Below are positions 1 to 13,400 of a stretch of DNA of 64,000 nt, one piece after another; the first letter of the stretch is position 1; the number at the start of each line of letters is the position of its first letter. A model generated the notes under the pieces. It saw nothing but the letters and a program-made list of their open reading frames with translations. It did no database searches and had not been told where the DNA came from. A program made the position numbers and the translations under genes. Source of the DNA: Lasioglossum baleicum (Eukaryota > Arthropoda > Insecta > Hymenoptera > Halictidae); assembly GCF_051020765.1 (NCBI RefSeq), contig NC_134941.1, forward strand, positions 4,774,001-4,838,000, written 5' to 3'.

Positions 1-1750
1 GTACGCGTGCATTTGATAACGCGACGGAGTGCGAACTGATTGTCCTAACGTCCGAGTTTATTCTTTGCGGTTCATTTTATAGCACCGAATAATGAACAAC
101 CCCATAATTGACAAGACAATGGCTGTGCGTTGCACTTGTCTACACGAGGACTGGTTAGTGTCACGTTGTTCGCATAAGTTGAACGGTGTGAACTCGACTG
201 CCAGCCCTACGTGCGATTTGTAAATGAAGTTGTTCTATATCTAATACGACTTCGTGAAGAACTGGTTAGTATCACGTTGTTCGAGCGTGTAAGACTGAAC
301 GGTTGTGATGTCGACTTCCAGTCCTAGCACGACGTCGTCTAATTGCGAATTTGGAATTGATTTCGCGGAGCTATCGAATCTGTACGGATATTTGTCGGGA
401 AGATTGAAAGTTTACGACGGCGTGATGCAGCAGGTAGAAACCCGGCGAATTGACAGTTTCTACCTGTTTTTACGTGCCCCGGCGCGAGCCGTTGTGCGAC
501 TACCGGGTACCGTTGGTTCGATTTTAAATCATATTCGAATTTTCCACTCGAATAATGGAACCGGTTGATTCGGATGTTTGAAAAACGTCATGCCCTTGTT
601 GTGTCGTGCAAGGGATCAGGATTGTTCGCGAGTTGATCATCGGGAATTTATCGTCGTTGTTCTACGTTTCCGCGTGTCCTTGCGAATATGGTGATGAATG
701 ACTTCTGTTTAGATAGTATTGCGATTTCGCGACGACGTTTCGATGTTCGTGATCGCGTATTGTTTCGTTTGCGTGGTGTTATTTCGCGTTCGTCACCGTG
801 AAATATGATTTGCTTCGATGCGACGCGTTACGAAGATATTTTACGAAATCTGGCGCGTTAGAAATGCGCGTGTTTGCTAACGGTTGTTCTACGTTTGTGC
901 GTATCGGAATTCATTTATCGATCGCGATTCTCGTGAGAAGATCGTTCGCGACGTCTCTATGATATGCGATCGCGTGTGATGCATCGAGTCGTTTATCGAA
1001 TCCGACGATTTATCCGGCATGGCGGTGCGTTTAATAATCGCGAGGTATGACGTAAAAACAACGCGTAATGGTTTCGTACGTCTCCACCAACTGAGCCTAC
1101 GCGGCTTGTAATTTACTCGTTAATTGTAAATGATTCGATCGCGGATTCGGCCTTTAGGGAAACTGACACTCGTAAACGTAATTGACATGTTGTATGTTGA
1201 AAGTACGGGGTGCGCGTGTATTAAACTTAGAAAAGCGTTTTCTAAAGATTAGACTTTATATGCGATTTGAGGACACGTCGTTTGTGCTTCGAAATGCAGA
1301 TACGCTGGCCAGTTTCGTACGCGTCAGCCATTGTGATTCTCGTAACGCGTGTAAATATGAGAAATTACCAACGGTGTGTGAAAGTTCCTGATTAGTAAAT
1401 TCAATAACGTGTCTACCTTTACTGATGGCGGTTCGAATGCGAATGATTCTGGTTGGCTGTTGTCTTTGAATGATTTCCGACGTTGACGATTGCTTAGACT
1501 GATGTATGTACTGCGGCTAAGGCTGGTTGCTTCCTTTAACGTGGTTGGGTGGAATGCCGGATGCTGCAGACCACTGTCAGAATAGTTTGTAAATGAATGT
1601 TTGTACACGATTGTCTTTTATACGAACTGCACTCACTAGGACACTAATCCGGCTCGAAGGACCAAAATGTTTTGTCGCGGAACTGTCGGTTCGCGAATAT
1701 TCGGATCACTGCCCGCCAAGCTAATCTTGGGCAGGTAATTCAATGATATG
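1..1750. other. CpG-rich non-coding stretch, possible 5' UTR or promoter region
   Basis: This stretch is visibly richer in CG, TCG and CGA words than the following 4 kb, especially at 580-1110. No open frame in it resembles a known protein: the longest on the + strand runs from the ATG at 308 to 568 and on the - strand from 1608 to 1324, and neither shows a domain or a clear splice context. It lies 5' of the dpr exon on the same strand, so a long 5' untranslated exon or promoter of that gene is possible. That is inference from position and composition; a distal intronic enhancer or the end of another gene would look the same. Confidence 0.3.
146..330 (+). repeat. tandem duplication, two copies about 111 bp apart
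   Basis: Copy 1 (about 146-210) and copy 2 (about 256-330) share ACTGGTTAGT, then ATCACGTTGTTCG or GTCACGTTGTTCG, then a GAACGG block and a TCGACT...CCAG block in the same order. Copy 2 has a few extra bases after GTTGTTCG. The copies are diverged but clearly collinear. Nothing suggests the unit is coding. Confidence 0.75.
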
Positions 1751-1816
1751 ATGAGCATAAAAGACAACAATTATTTCGCATGAAAATGAATGACGTTAAT
1801 GGAAGCGTTTCGTCCC

Positions 1817-1860
1817 GGACCTGCTAGTGGACTCGTCAGTAAGGCTGATCTAGCAGGTCC
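1817..1860. other. hairpin-forming inverted repeat
   Basis: GGACCTGCTAG at 1817-1827 is the exact reverse complement of CTAGCAGGTCC at 1850-1860, with a 22-base loop. The perfect 11-bp stem stands out in diverged non-coding sequence. The stem is too short for a typical microRNA precursor, and the loop adds no further pairing that I can see. Confidence 0.7.
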
Positions 1861-2021
1861 TGCCTTATACGCTTGGTAATTCGTGACATTTACCTTATTT
1901 TGTCGTGGAAAGATTATTGGTGATGGAAGTTTTGATTACGAATAAAAGAGTCGTTTTGTTAAATCGATCGTAACTGTTTTTTATGGGGGGAAACATTTGT
2001 TATTTGTTTTTGATTTGTGCC

Positions 2022-2050
2022 GAAACCTTCTTCATCGTGAAGAAGGTTTC
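2022..2050. other. perfect 13-bp stem hairpin with 3-base loop
   Basis: GAAACCTTCTTCA at 2022-2034 pairs perfectly with TGAAGAAGGTTTC at 2038-2050 around the loop TCG. The structure is symmetrical on both strands. It could be a cruciform, a remnant of a small inverted-repeat element or a protein-binding palindrome. Nothing adjacent (such as a T run) makes it a terminator in the bacterial sense. Confidence 0.75.
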
Positions 2051-3855
2051 TAATCAGTTTATGGCTGATTTTAATGATGTTTCATGAAAATGCAAGGCGA
2101 TGTGTTGATTGGGCATTGCCGAATGTTTGCAAAATCCATTCAAACACACCCTTGATGACTCGTCATCCTCCACGGCCGACTTGAGCAGCCTTCAGGTGAA
2201 AGAAGAGAGTCAAAGAATGAAGTAATCGATATTACTCCAGTAAATGGTCTCTTGTGATCGAGACAAAACGCATCTAAATATCGTCCGAAGGAAATACGCG
2301 AATATTGTTCCTGCGCGACGGAACAGCCTCCACTCTAAGATATTGATTCAAATCTTTAAGTTATTAAATTATTGATATGATTGTAAAATATTCCTTTAGA
2401 ATTATAACATAGTTCCATTGTAAATTGTTATTGTGCTAATTTATAAATTCTATCGTTAATTTCGTTAACTCGTGACTAACTTTTATCTAGTATTAGTTTT
2501 TCTTATCTCGATCCCTCGACTACGAAACCATACTGAGTCCATAGGAATACTAATTCTGTGTAGCAAAAGTTTATATGGGATTAATTTTAGTCACTATCCC
2601 AAAGTATGTACATATAATGTTTCATACCTTCGTCCGCTTTGCATTTATCGATCATGCGCTTTGAACAACGAGAAATTCACAGTTGACATTCCCGGAAGCA
2701 TCGTTTATCGTTGGTGTTCGCAACTCTCGTGTCGAATGCGTTTTAATTTATAACTTGACAGTCGAAGTGAAATGGCGTTTCGGCTTATGTTAGGATAATC
2801 GGTCCGGAACGTAATACGGTGTGCATGAACTTTTCATTTAGAATAATCGCTCGTAATATGCTGGTTTCAGCGTGGAGCACCCCTACAGATCTGATAGCAC
2901 TCATGACAGTTTGTGACCAATTCCTCTTTGAACTAAGCGATTGGCTAGTTCAGGGTGAAGCCTGATTGCTCCTGTGAAACCGGAATGCTGTTTAGACTAA
3001 CTGCTACTGACAACGAATCTGAGTGCTTCTGATTATTCTTGTTTGCTGGCCGCTTGATTACCCTGTACCGTCCACCTGTGACGCGAATATCTACTCTGAC
3101 AGACTTCTACCGTGTCGCTATATCGCAATTTTGTAATCTCCAAAATTTAATACAAACTATACGAAAGTGTACAAAAATTCACAATATAATACAATTCAAA
3201 CTTCCAATCGAGGTTTCATTTAATTATCTCCTTGTCTTACGATTTTCTTTACAACTACCATAATTAGATACGTACTTTGTTGTCATTAACCCTTTGGCAT
3301 ACAAATTAAATGAAATTCCATGTGACCAAAGGTACTATTTATTTTTTAATTAATTATTTCGGTTAAGATTAACAATGAATTTTCGTACCAATTCAAAAGC
3401 AAATATGCTCTAGGGATGATAATAGACATGGCGCTGGAAAAAGCAATATTTTACTTTAATGTGTAAATTATAAACAATCATATTAACGGTCTATATGAAA
3501 AATGAAAATTTCTATTTCTTGTGTAACTATAGTATATTGTCTAATGACAGAATAGTGATAACTACACTGTAGATATTACTGTAAAATAAAATATTTAAAT
3601 ATTTAAATACCTATTGGATCCACTGTATACATATATTACGTGTTGATATAAGACAAGGGGTTGGATTGACGGTGCAAAACAAAATATACGTATGTTTGTC
3701 TCTCGAATTAAATGGAGAGAGTGTAGATTTGTTAAATAAATGTGTGCTCTACATGTTTTTTTACAAAACGACCTCGCTCCGCAAGTCTGTAAACCAATGG
3801 TCTTATTAGTTCCGCGTGCAGTGGGCGACAGACTAATAGACTGACACACCATTCT

Positions 3856-3880
3856 TCGAAACCACGTATCTTGGTTTCGA
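3856..3880. other. 9-bp stem inverted repeat
   Basis: TCGAAACCA (3856-3864) and TGGTTTCGA (3872-3880) are perfect reverse complements separated by 7 bases. No flanking duplication is obvious. Function unknown. Confidence 0.6.
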
Positions 3881-5330
3881 CGGTTCGTTCGTTAATCGAA
3901 CACGGAAGCAATCAGGAACAGGTGGCACTCTGTACTCACCGCAGTGCAATTGTCGTGATTAAAAAAATTAGCGGCACCGCCATTCTCTGATACACCGTCG
4001 ATAAATAAGGATTACGTGTAATCGCACCGAATAACCGGCGGTACTTTTTACGTGTAAAAAAAGACAGAAACCGAGCCCGCAAAACGTAGACGATCCTAGC
4101 CCGCAAACTCAATTAATTGTACACTCTAATGTGTCCAGGAAAAACGAAGGTAAAATGCATGGAAATGCGTGCGCGGTTCCAGCGCGGTCGATGGATACTA
4201 TCTACCGGGCTTTCATTCTTTTTAATCGTTGCATTGTGCGTGATATTATAATTGGAATTCCCTCTGTGCCATTCTTTTTCACGATTTCTACTCTTATTGT
4301 GTACCGTTTGATACGTCCAATTTTGTATCTGATGCAAATTGGTCATATTTTCGATCTGGGACTGAAAACAAGTGTGTTCATGATAAAACAGTAATTATTG
4401 TTATTGCTCAAGTTGATCCGTTATATAGATTCCATTGTTTTCTTTGATGTTATGCCGCTGGTTTGTGAATTTTTGTAACATTATTTGCAAACAAACATAG
4501 CGAACCTTTTAATACAGTTCACTTCAGCCGATATTGTTGATTGACCAGTACAATTTTTGGGTACTGTTAGTTTTTCATATGAATTCATCCTATTTGCCAT
4601 CGGTGTAAATATTACAGCCCACCCAGTGACTTGTTTAATCCGTTTTAACATTTTAGCTTATATAGCTAAACGTCGTGTTAATTCAGCTTACTTCTTTCAA
4701 TTTACTTTTGAAGAAATAAACAAAGTTTAAGATTGTTTGTTTGTCAAATTTGTAGAAGGGATTATTAATAAAATTTATGAGAAGAATTATGAAAGAAGAA
4801 AGGAAATGATAAGATATCATGTGCAACTTTATAAGTAGATAAAATCAGAAATTGAAGGAGAGCCATTGAAATCTTGAGAGGTGAGAGAAGGGAGAAGTAG
4901 CTTTGAAGATAGAGAGATTGGTTCATGTTGTGAAAAGATGAATGAGCCTGATAGCACTGAGCAGATAAACAAGGTAATACCGAAGCTTGTCAGATCTAAA
5001 GTACTAGACCCTGAATTTAATTATTTTCTGCAGACAATATAGATAACTCGTCTAAAATTACATGAACAACAAAACTGCGAAGCATTTAATTACATGTGAC
5101 GAGATTTAGCTTTTTTATTACAAATTACTGATATTAATACTGATTTCTATGAGTATCACAAATAATTATTAAGAGAAAAATGAGTAAGTGAGTTAAGACA
5201 ATGAAAACAACAGACAAAATAGTATTGTTAATGTAGTTATTGTTTCATCTTCAATTTTTTAAGATTATTATGTGAAAAAGTACATTTTTATTTCCGTTAT
5301 TTGTAATTAGTGTAGATAACTTCTAACTCT

Positions 5331-5358
5331 GCATAAAAATCCTCAGTCTACTGATGAT
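5331..5358 (+). repeat. dispersed repeat core, copy 1
   Basis: It contains GCATAAAAATCCTCAG followed by TCTACTGATGAT. This is one base off the family core ATCCGCAGTCTACTRAT (C for G). It lies about 850 bases before the dpr exon. Confidence 0.7.
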
Positions 5359-6170
5359 ACAATAATTTCAGCAATCTCTTTGAATGTATCATTATGGGAA
5401 AATCTCATTCTACTTTGATTCCTCAGTTATCAATTATTCAATACTGCACTATATTGCAGAATGTATCGATTACCCATTAAGCTAATTCACGTTAATTCCC
5501 GTAAATGGGTTAATTACCATACCTTTGGGAACATAGTGAGATTCCTCTTACCTTTTGATATTATTCTAAAAATTAAAGTCCGGCCTTTATAATACAATAC
5601 TAAAATATATCGTAAAATATACGAAACACTTATTAAGATCATTTAAGCTGATTCTAGTAAATAGGATAATTATCAAAACTTTAGAAACTGAATTAATTCC
5701 TAATCAGTATAACGAAATACGAAAATAAGTCGTAAAATACACTGATTACTCATTAAGATCCTTTACATTAATTCCAGTAAGAGGATTAATTAACAAAACT
5801 TCAGAAACGTAATTAAATTCGTCTTTCGTTTCGACGTTAGCTTAAAAATTAAGTCTGCATCCCAGCACTATAGTGACTAGTTATTAAATCGTTTAGGTTG
5901 ATCCTAGTAAATGATCTAACTGGAAATGTTCAGAAAAACATGATTTAATTCTTCCTTGTAATGATCATTATTTTAAACATGTTTATTTAGTTGTAATAAC
6001 ATAATAATTTACACAATTATTTCCTTTGATTCATGTAAATAAAGATTAAAGTTTTAGAACTAAGAATTAAAATTATTGAAATTGTTTATACGCAAACTAC
6101 GAATTTATGTATTTATGATGAAATATATAATAACATCGATAGTGTAGCTATTAGTAATGCGGGATTAAAC

Positions 6171-6205
6171 AGGACACTTATCTGTTTCTAATTATTTTTG
6201 CACAG
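6171..6205 (+). promoter_or_regulatory. 3' splice site of the dpr exon
   Basis: A pyrimidine-rich run (TCTGTTTCTAATTATTTTTG) leads into CACAG, with the AG at 6204-6205. CTAAT at 6188-6192 is a plausible branch-point sequence. The site sets the exon start at 6206 and leaves two bases of a codon split with the previous exon. Confidence 0.75.
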
Positions 6206-6369
6206 GTAACTTTGCGCGGGAGCAAAAGCTGCTGCCAGGAAACGTCTTCAGCAACCATAACGCCACTAATTCGCCGACGTTCGAGACGAATGTTCCACGA
6301 AACGTGACAACGGCGGTCAGCCAGACCGCTTTTCTACATTGCAGGGTTCATCAGTTGGGTGATAAAGAG
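6206..6369 (+). CDS. dpr: internal exon of a Dpr-family Ig-domain receptor (partial gene)
   Basis: This exon encodes two bases of a split codon and then 54 residues ending in a complete GAG codon. It reads NFAREQKLLPG, a linker, then PTFETNVPRNVTTAVSQTA, FLHCRV and HQLGDKE. The P-x-F-[DE]-x-x-VPRNVT segment, the Cys in FLHCRV (first cysteine of the V-type Ig fold) and the LGDK turn are hallmarks of the start of Ig domain 1 in Dpr proteins. In this family the next residues are normally VSWIR-RDLHIL, and the exon stops exactly before that point at a GTGAGT donor. NAT and NVT are potential N-glycosylation sites. Dpr proteins are neuronal surface receptors that bind DIP partners in synaptic specificity. 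The signal peptide, the rest of Ig1, Ig2 and the membrane anchor are not in view. The LGDKE wording recalls the Dpr1-5 type, but I cannot assign a paralogue number. Confidence 0.88.
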
Positions 6370-6375
6370 GTGAGT
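6370..6375 (+). promoter_or_regulatory. 5' splice site after the dpr exon
   Basis: GAG|GTGAGT is a near-consensus donor. The frame stays open for a while past it (reading V-S and then unrelated residues, to a stop at 6499-6501), but similarity to Dpr ends at the donor. The intron is phase 0. Confidence 0.85.
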
Positions 6376-6587
6376 GGATTCATATGTTACATTCGACCGG
6401 ACAACGATTCTCTTCGGAAACGAGATACGCGCATCGCTTCTTTTTTATTTCCTGCTCGCATTATGGCAAGACAAGCCTTCAGGATGATAAGATTCGGCTA
6501 ATAAGGTTAATAACTAGACTGAAGATGTTTATGCAATTCGCAATTGTTGTAGACGAATTTTAAGAAAGTGGAACAGAAGTTATAAAT

Positions 6588-6618
6588 ACATGAAGATCCG
6601 CAGTCTATTAATAACTAA
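6588..6618 (+). repeat. dispersed repeat core, copy 2
   Basis: It contains ACATGAAGATCCGCAG followed by TCTATTAATAACTAA. It lies about 220 bases after the donor of the dpr exon, inside the intron and in the sense direction. Confidence 0.75.
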
Positions 6619-7304
6619 GATACTTACATTATGTCGAGTAATTGAAGACCCAGGTGTAAAAGCCGGGCAAGTTCATTTTTGTGTATGCACCAGTCTTATT
6701 GTATCTTATTGAATCAGAGAAGATGTCTTTGATGCTTTTGGAAACAAAACCGAGAACAAATCTCTGACGCTTTTGAGAAAGGAACGTTCGAACTAGTGAA
6801 AAAGTCTCTATTTCGAGGGCGATGCTACACGTACTGTACTTTCAAGCTTCTAGAGCTGATCAGAACCAGTACCCGTCTCTTCATCATGAAGAGAGATGGC
6901 CAGACAAACGCCTCCATCCAGAATTCCATTGCTCCACGAGCAAATTTCGCCCTGCTCTCTAGCTTCGAAACGGAGCAGCTCGACTAACTATGGAAATGTC
7001 TCTGGATGAAGACATTGGGCTGGACCACCCCTTTCATGAATCGTCGCCGAATATCGGAACTAATTGTTCTGGGATCTGCAAGTATGGTTGGTTACAGCTG
7101 CAATTGCAATCGAAACGAACGAGTGAAACTGAGGCAACAATTATTTATAATCTTACAAGGGACGACCACGAAGAGATACGTATTTCTTTAAATTGCAATA
7201 TCTCTGTAAAAATTTATATATACATTTATAGCAAAATTGAGTAGAAATTCAAAGTTGTTGAAAAATTTAAAAAATTGAAGACGTCAATATATGATTTCTC
7301 CTCT

Positions 7305-7410
7305 ATTAAAATCATTAGAGGAAGAAATAACATTGAATTTGGTTTTCATTTCTTGATGCAGACAATTTTTATTTTCGCATAACGATCCGCAGTCTACTAA
7401 TTACTAATAA
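7305..7410 (+). repeat. dispersed repeat, copy 3 with upstream block
   Basis: The upstream block ATTAAAATCATTAGAGGAAG (7305-7324) is followed by GAAATA. The core GCATAACGATCCGCAG and TCTACTAATTACTAATAA lies at 7377-7410. Blocks in the same order recur at 45811-45878 and 51083-51193, which shows the family extends beyond the core. Confidence 0.8.
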
Positions 7411-10400
7411 AACTAATTAATATAGGAAACTCTGGTTATTGACACAAAATCGAAGTAAATTAATATGAAAGTTGTTATCGAGAAACATTATTGTCTAGTT
7501 ATTAATTCATATTCGGTAAAAACCACCATATTTTAATTAGCAAGAATAATTCTATTTTAAAATACACGTTGATCAGAGAACAGAAGAATGTGCTATGCAT
7601 AAAAGGGTCCAGTGTTATATCAAAGGTAACCCTGCAGCTCTGTTGCGGTTAGGTTCGCTTTATCGTTTTTCAAAATCTCCGATCCGCGGTATGCATTCAC
7701 GGTGGCTGTATGAATCTGAGAGGCTTCTAGGATAACATTACCGCAAGGCTGTCGTGCGGTTTCGGTGCCGGGTTGTTCATAGAATATGCATGACGCGTGT
7801 TTCAAGAGTGAAACAACCTGAGAGACGGGGTAAATATGCGTGCAGTCATCGAATTTTATTTTCATTCTTGTTCCGTCGGAAAACGGTGATTACGCGCGGA
7901 CACATAGCAATTTGTCTGGGGAGGAAAAACGTTTTTCGGTAAAAGGATATTGTTGGATAACGTCGTGTGCTTAAACGGTATTTGCAGTGAAATCTGTTAT
8001 TATGCTTGTGATAATAGAGTCCTGTTAGTTTTATAAAATCCTGTCCAATCAATAATGGAACGGTAAAAAATTATAGAATTTCTACTAGAATTTGTTCGTT
8101 CAGTTTTAAACAAGTCAATTTGTTGTAGTTGTTTGGAAAAAGTTAGCGAAAGAAACATTCGCGTAAACATAGATTTATTATTAATGAAATTTCCATCTAA
8201 TGTAGTGTTCAATTTTTTTATTCGTTGCTACAACAGTTAAAATGGACTATATCTATCCTGTGATTTTTTTCTATAAATGGAAAAATTTCTGGGTAAACTA
8301 GACAGTGTATTATTCAAACACCACAGAATCGAAATTTTCCATAAGATAAATATTGAATCTGATACTACATAGAGAATTTTTTCGATATTTCTGTTTCATG
8401 TTCACAATTTTTGTGTGAATATTGGAACATAGTGAACACGTACGACGTTATGTGATATGAATACGTGAGGTCGAGCATACACATATGTATGTAAAAATCC
8501 TGCCTTCTCTGTATGAAACACGTAAACATCGTCAGTAAAATATTACCATCGTATATCTAAAGAAAATAACACATAATTTGATTAAAATTTTGTGGTTTAT
8601 TATTTAGCCATTTTTTGTTATTATTTAGCCATTAGAAATTAACATGGTTAATAACAAAGTTACACTGCAGAAACTGTACTAAAAATTTCACGTAAGCTAG
8701 AGCTCTCTCGTTCACGACAACATCGGAGATCATCGTCAGGAATAATGCACGGGATATACGTATGCAGACCCGTTGATACGATAGCCCCACGTCAGCACGA
8801 TTTATTCATACTTCCATCATTAAAGTTTAATCAAACCGTACGATCTTTACGTGCCGTGCGCTGGCATGAGTTCGGAGAACGTGCATAGCAGTGCTATTTG
8901 TTGAAGTTTCAGTAAATGCGAAACTTTCGAACTATGGAGATCGAGGAATTACACGGGAAGATTTGATACAACGAAATCTGGTAGAACTGGAGGACCGGTG
9001 TCTGGAGAATGTTTTTCGATCTACCATTAACATTTGCGTAATTATTACGAAATAACATTGTTCTAATTACGAAAGGCAAGCAGTTGCTCCAATCAATTGT
9101 AAAGTTCAAATAAATATATATTTGAGTGTGTTAAGCTATAATTCGAGTGACAACTTTGCAACTTTATATTCAAACTTATACGTAATGTTTGTTTCACAAA
9201 GTGCAATACTATTGTGTGCTAACAAATGGAGACAAAGAAATATTTTGGTGTACTCTTATTATTTATTTATTACTTTAAACCGAATAAGGTTTATGTAGCA
9301 TAGTGTATTGATAATTTTTCGTTCCACTGAAGAATGTAAAAAACATTTTCATTTCGTCATTCAGTTCATTTACCCATTGAGTAATAAATCTTCAATAAGA
9401 AACATTAAGGAAAAACACCTCAAAATTTAGATATCTGCAATAGTTTTGAAGAAAGTATCTTATAATAAATGTCTCAGATAGTGCAAACAAAAAAGATCCA
9501 TCACCAAACCGTAATGTAAATTGAATATACATAATTTCAATCTGAGTGCGAAACTCATTGAATTCTAAGCTTCTCAGTAAGCTTACGTTGGCTATAACTA
9601 ATAGCTAGTAGTCAATCGCCTCCCAAGAGATTCCAATTAGTCAAATTAATCTGGTCAACTACCAGCATGACGATCATTTACGATCAATACAGTAAACGAT
9701 AGTCACGCGCGCGTGTGATATTGGAAAATATAGTTGCGTCATAAAATAATCATATTAAGTAGGAAACACATTACGCATACATAAGCCGGTTTCATTATTT
9801 TATCAAGTCTGTCATCTATGTTATGACTATTTCTTCAAGTTTTACCTACTGGTAAATTATACTTTCGATTTTATAACCGAAACAAAATAATTATTCTTCT
9901 GTTAACAATATCGCAGCATTAAAAAAATTTTACTAGGAAATTATGAACAGTGTACGCGATTTAACGTGTCCTCTTTAAGACGAGCACGCTACGAAGAATG
10001 CTTGCTCACGTCGCAATGATGGAGGAAAATTTGGAAACAAAACAAACGCTCTGCTCTGCAGAGAAGAGCTCTCTGAATCACTCGACTGGACACCTTCGAG
10101 CTCCAGATACAGCTAATTTCTGCTCTGCCCTCCGGAAACATTGCTCCGCCACTGCGAATTGTAACAGCGGAGCTTTTGAAATTTTAGCTGTGCATTGTAG
10201 AATCCTACCTTTCACTGGTAATTGCATCCAATTTCAGCATGCATTGACTATGCAAGAATACGTTTGTCAGGTCAACTGTCGGGCTAGCAACCCTAAAAAT
10301 TCTACGATATCAAAATATTTCATTACTGGGAACCAACACTAAAAAGCAAAGACTCTCGCAATAGTTATTAAATGATCGCAAAAATTCCTGTTCAAAAATA

Positions 10401-13400
10401 GTCTTTTGATAAAGTACTCAACAGTGACAGCTTGTGTTATTCACAATTTAAAAGATTTTTAGAGTATATATAACCACTTCTGAAATTATTATTAAGAATT
10501 ATCGATCTTCTCTTACACAAAAGTCAGTAGCTACAAAATTTATTAACAGGCGTTCGGTGGATGATGTGTTAGAAAAACTATTATTTTGTTGAAACTGTAC
10601 ATTATTTTGTTGTAACTGAAACTTACAAACTGTCTTTTGTGAATTCCCAAGAGTTGATAAAGTAAAAGTTTCTAAAATTCGAACTTTTCATTCAGAATGA
10701 TTAAAGAATGATTCTTTTGCGTTTTATCACGCCCTACTTGGTACCAAAAATAGGTCCGAAATTCGAATGACGCGGTTCTTTTGCAAAGCCGGGTTCGTTG
10801 GACCAAAACGCGAAGAGGTCGGCGAATTCCTAAATTTAAAGATGCGATCGATACTTGTTCTTGAACCGGCATTTCTGACCTCTTGTCAGGCTCTGCTAAT
10901 TGCCTCATTCGTCGACCATCAATGGCTTCAAAAGGATAGAGACGCCCACTGACAAGCTGTGACCTAATTAGGAAGGGCGAAACGGCGTTCCAACCGGCGC
11001 GAAATTCGAAACCCTCGAGAGACTGGCAACGATAAAAAGAATAGTGAGGATTTCAGCACGCACCAAGCACGCCTCATAATTCTCTGCCATTTCTTCCGTG
11101 CAATTTGCTTAACTTGAATTTTTTAAGAACGGTCTCGGACTACGGGCCACTTGCCGCAACCCGAAAATGAAATTAGGATGTATCTGTCGGGCATCTCTCG
11201 TCCGAGATAACGACGTCACATTTTCTTTTATTATCCGTTTACGTGCTATGGTCGCCGCCACTTAGTTTATATTTCATATGAAGAACAAAATTCAACCTCG
11301 GAGTACGGCAGTAGGAATTCCCGAGACTTTGTGAAAAGTGGTGTAATGCAGTCTTGCACAGATTTTTTGTTAGAAAAGTACAGAAACTCCGTTTTTATTC
11401 TTGGATTCATCTGTATTTTTCAATTTATTTTCGTTTCCGTCAATTTATCTCTGCTGTTTTTATTTTCCAAGGACAGTAATTAAATTCATTTACCTCTCTG
11501 CAGACAGACAATGCACACTCTAAAATTGCTCCAACCAAGTTTCTATTGCGAGACAAGACAGCCGATGATTTAAGCGAGTTTAATTGAACTTAGATAATGA
11601 GTTTAGCTTTGAGTACGTTTCCTGCATTTTCTTATCAAGCACTTCAGGACAGAACGGCCTGTTTCCTTTGAAATATCTTCATTTGGAGTGTCGATTTTAC
11701 AGTTATTAAACATTATATTGCAACTATCAACGAGGAAATAATTTTCATTTTCTACAAAGATAATTACACTCCTGCTTTTTTTCGAAGAGAGTTAAATACT
11801 GGTGGTTAAAATTACTGAATAAAATATTTGATTAAGCAATCAATGTATGTAAAAATATTAATCTGAATGAAATTCTAATAATTGTAATTCAAAAAATGAA
11901 AATAAGAACATGTGTTAATTTAAAAAATAAGGTTCAAATATTAATTATATATTTCGTTTCGACTTAAAGAGAATAAATATTACTCGTATTTATGCGTAAG
12001 CATTGCCAATCGCTTTTTCGTGTCATTATAATGGAAATTCGTTGTTGCATTCGTATGTATTGTTTCGAATTACAATAATCTAGTCACAATTACCCTTGTT
12101 TCAAGAACAAAGCGTTTCGCGATGTTGTAATTTATATAATATTCCCTTCTCACCTTTAAATGTGGGACGCACGGATAACCTTTACTCGTTCATCTGTGAA
12201 ACAGCGGTAATAAATGGAGCACTGTTAGCATTAAATTCAGAAAGCAAATTAATTGATTTCCACGCAGCAAATGCCGATAAATGTATTCCAATCTGTCGAA
12301 ATTACGTGAGTAGAATAATTAATATGTAACTAATTATGTATTTCCTCAAAGCAGATTTCCTCTTAAGCAGATCCACCTTAAATAACCGAGTAATTCAAAA
12401 CAGGAGCAAGGATACGAACGTAATTTCCAAACTACAGGAAACGAAATGTAAGAAATACTATCTTTCTTACTCGAAACAAACTATTTGAAATGAAATTGCT
12501 AGCCAGAGTTGGGAACATTTCATTTGATTTGAATTATTTTAAATACTTTAATATTTTAATTTGGCAAATAACATAAAATAATATAGTCCAAATAAAATAA
12601 TAATATGATTATTTCAAATGACATGTAGAAATAATATACATATTAGTTTTCAATTATATGATTTCGATAATACCCAAGCCTGTTAATAGCTGAACCAAAC
12701 AGCACAAATACAACCAAAATAGAAGCACGAATACAAATATAATTTACTAGATACAACGAACAAAATGGAAGAAATATTTGTCTGAGGTAGCAAGACCATC
12801 GAAATAGAAATAGCATTTCCAGCTGACTCGCTGCAACATGATTTTAGTATCGAATGGCTGTTGGCGTCGAACTGATTGTGTTATTGCACAGAAGAAACGG
12901 GGACGATACGGATAAGGAAAGTTTCTCGCAATACAGGCCGCTGATTTTTCTATCGTGACGACGTTAATAACGCACGACGCCCTGTCCAATGCTATTTAGA
13001 ATGTTCCGGAATTTCGACAGAGTGTTTACACCGCCATATTATGTCAGTGGTTTAGTCTCGCTCGAAATCGGAACATTAACTACGTTTGCACGTGCGGCGG
13101 CGGCGACTTCGCCTCTGGCTTACGCGGCTTACACAGGCCGTCCATCCGTAAAATGGGACAAAGCATTTGCATTGCTAATTTTGTGTATGACGTTAGATCG
13201 CACGTTTCCTGACCCGGCACAAGCTTTCGAAGCGGAGTTGTCATTTATTTTATTCGAATGCGCCGGTCTTGTCTGCAATTTTTATTGTTTCGTCCATCAA
13301 CGGACCCTGAAGAGGTCGAAAAGATTTTCCGAGCCTGTCAGATGGAAACTAGCAAACTTACTTTATTGTTATTTGCTAGTATTGGAATATGGGTATACAG

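Larger units (their letters stand above)
1751..6205 (+). other. AT-rich non-coding sequence upstream of the dpr exon
   Basis: No exon is recognised here. Open frames such as 2472-2753 and 4131-4394 have no conserved domain, and several of the short ones lack an ATG start. The hydrophobic beginning of the 2472 frame starts at a GTG and is not a convincing signal peptide. The final bases form a normal 3' splice site. The dpr exon begins with a split codon, so at least one coding exon must lie upstream, here or beyond the left edge. The stretch contains the three hairpins and one dispersed-repeat copy listed separately. Confidence 0.6.

Noticed and set aside
2472..2753. Frame beginning with a hydrophobic, signal-peptide-like run, possible first dpr exon
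   Set aside because: Begins at GTG rather than ATG, shows no suitable donor, and the downstream residues are unlike Dpr.
9998..10342. 114-residue frame starting at ATG with several cysteines
   Set aside because: Considered as a small secreted protein, but it lacks a signal peptide and any ordered cysteine pattern.
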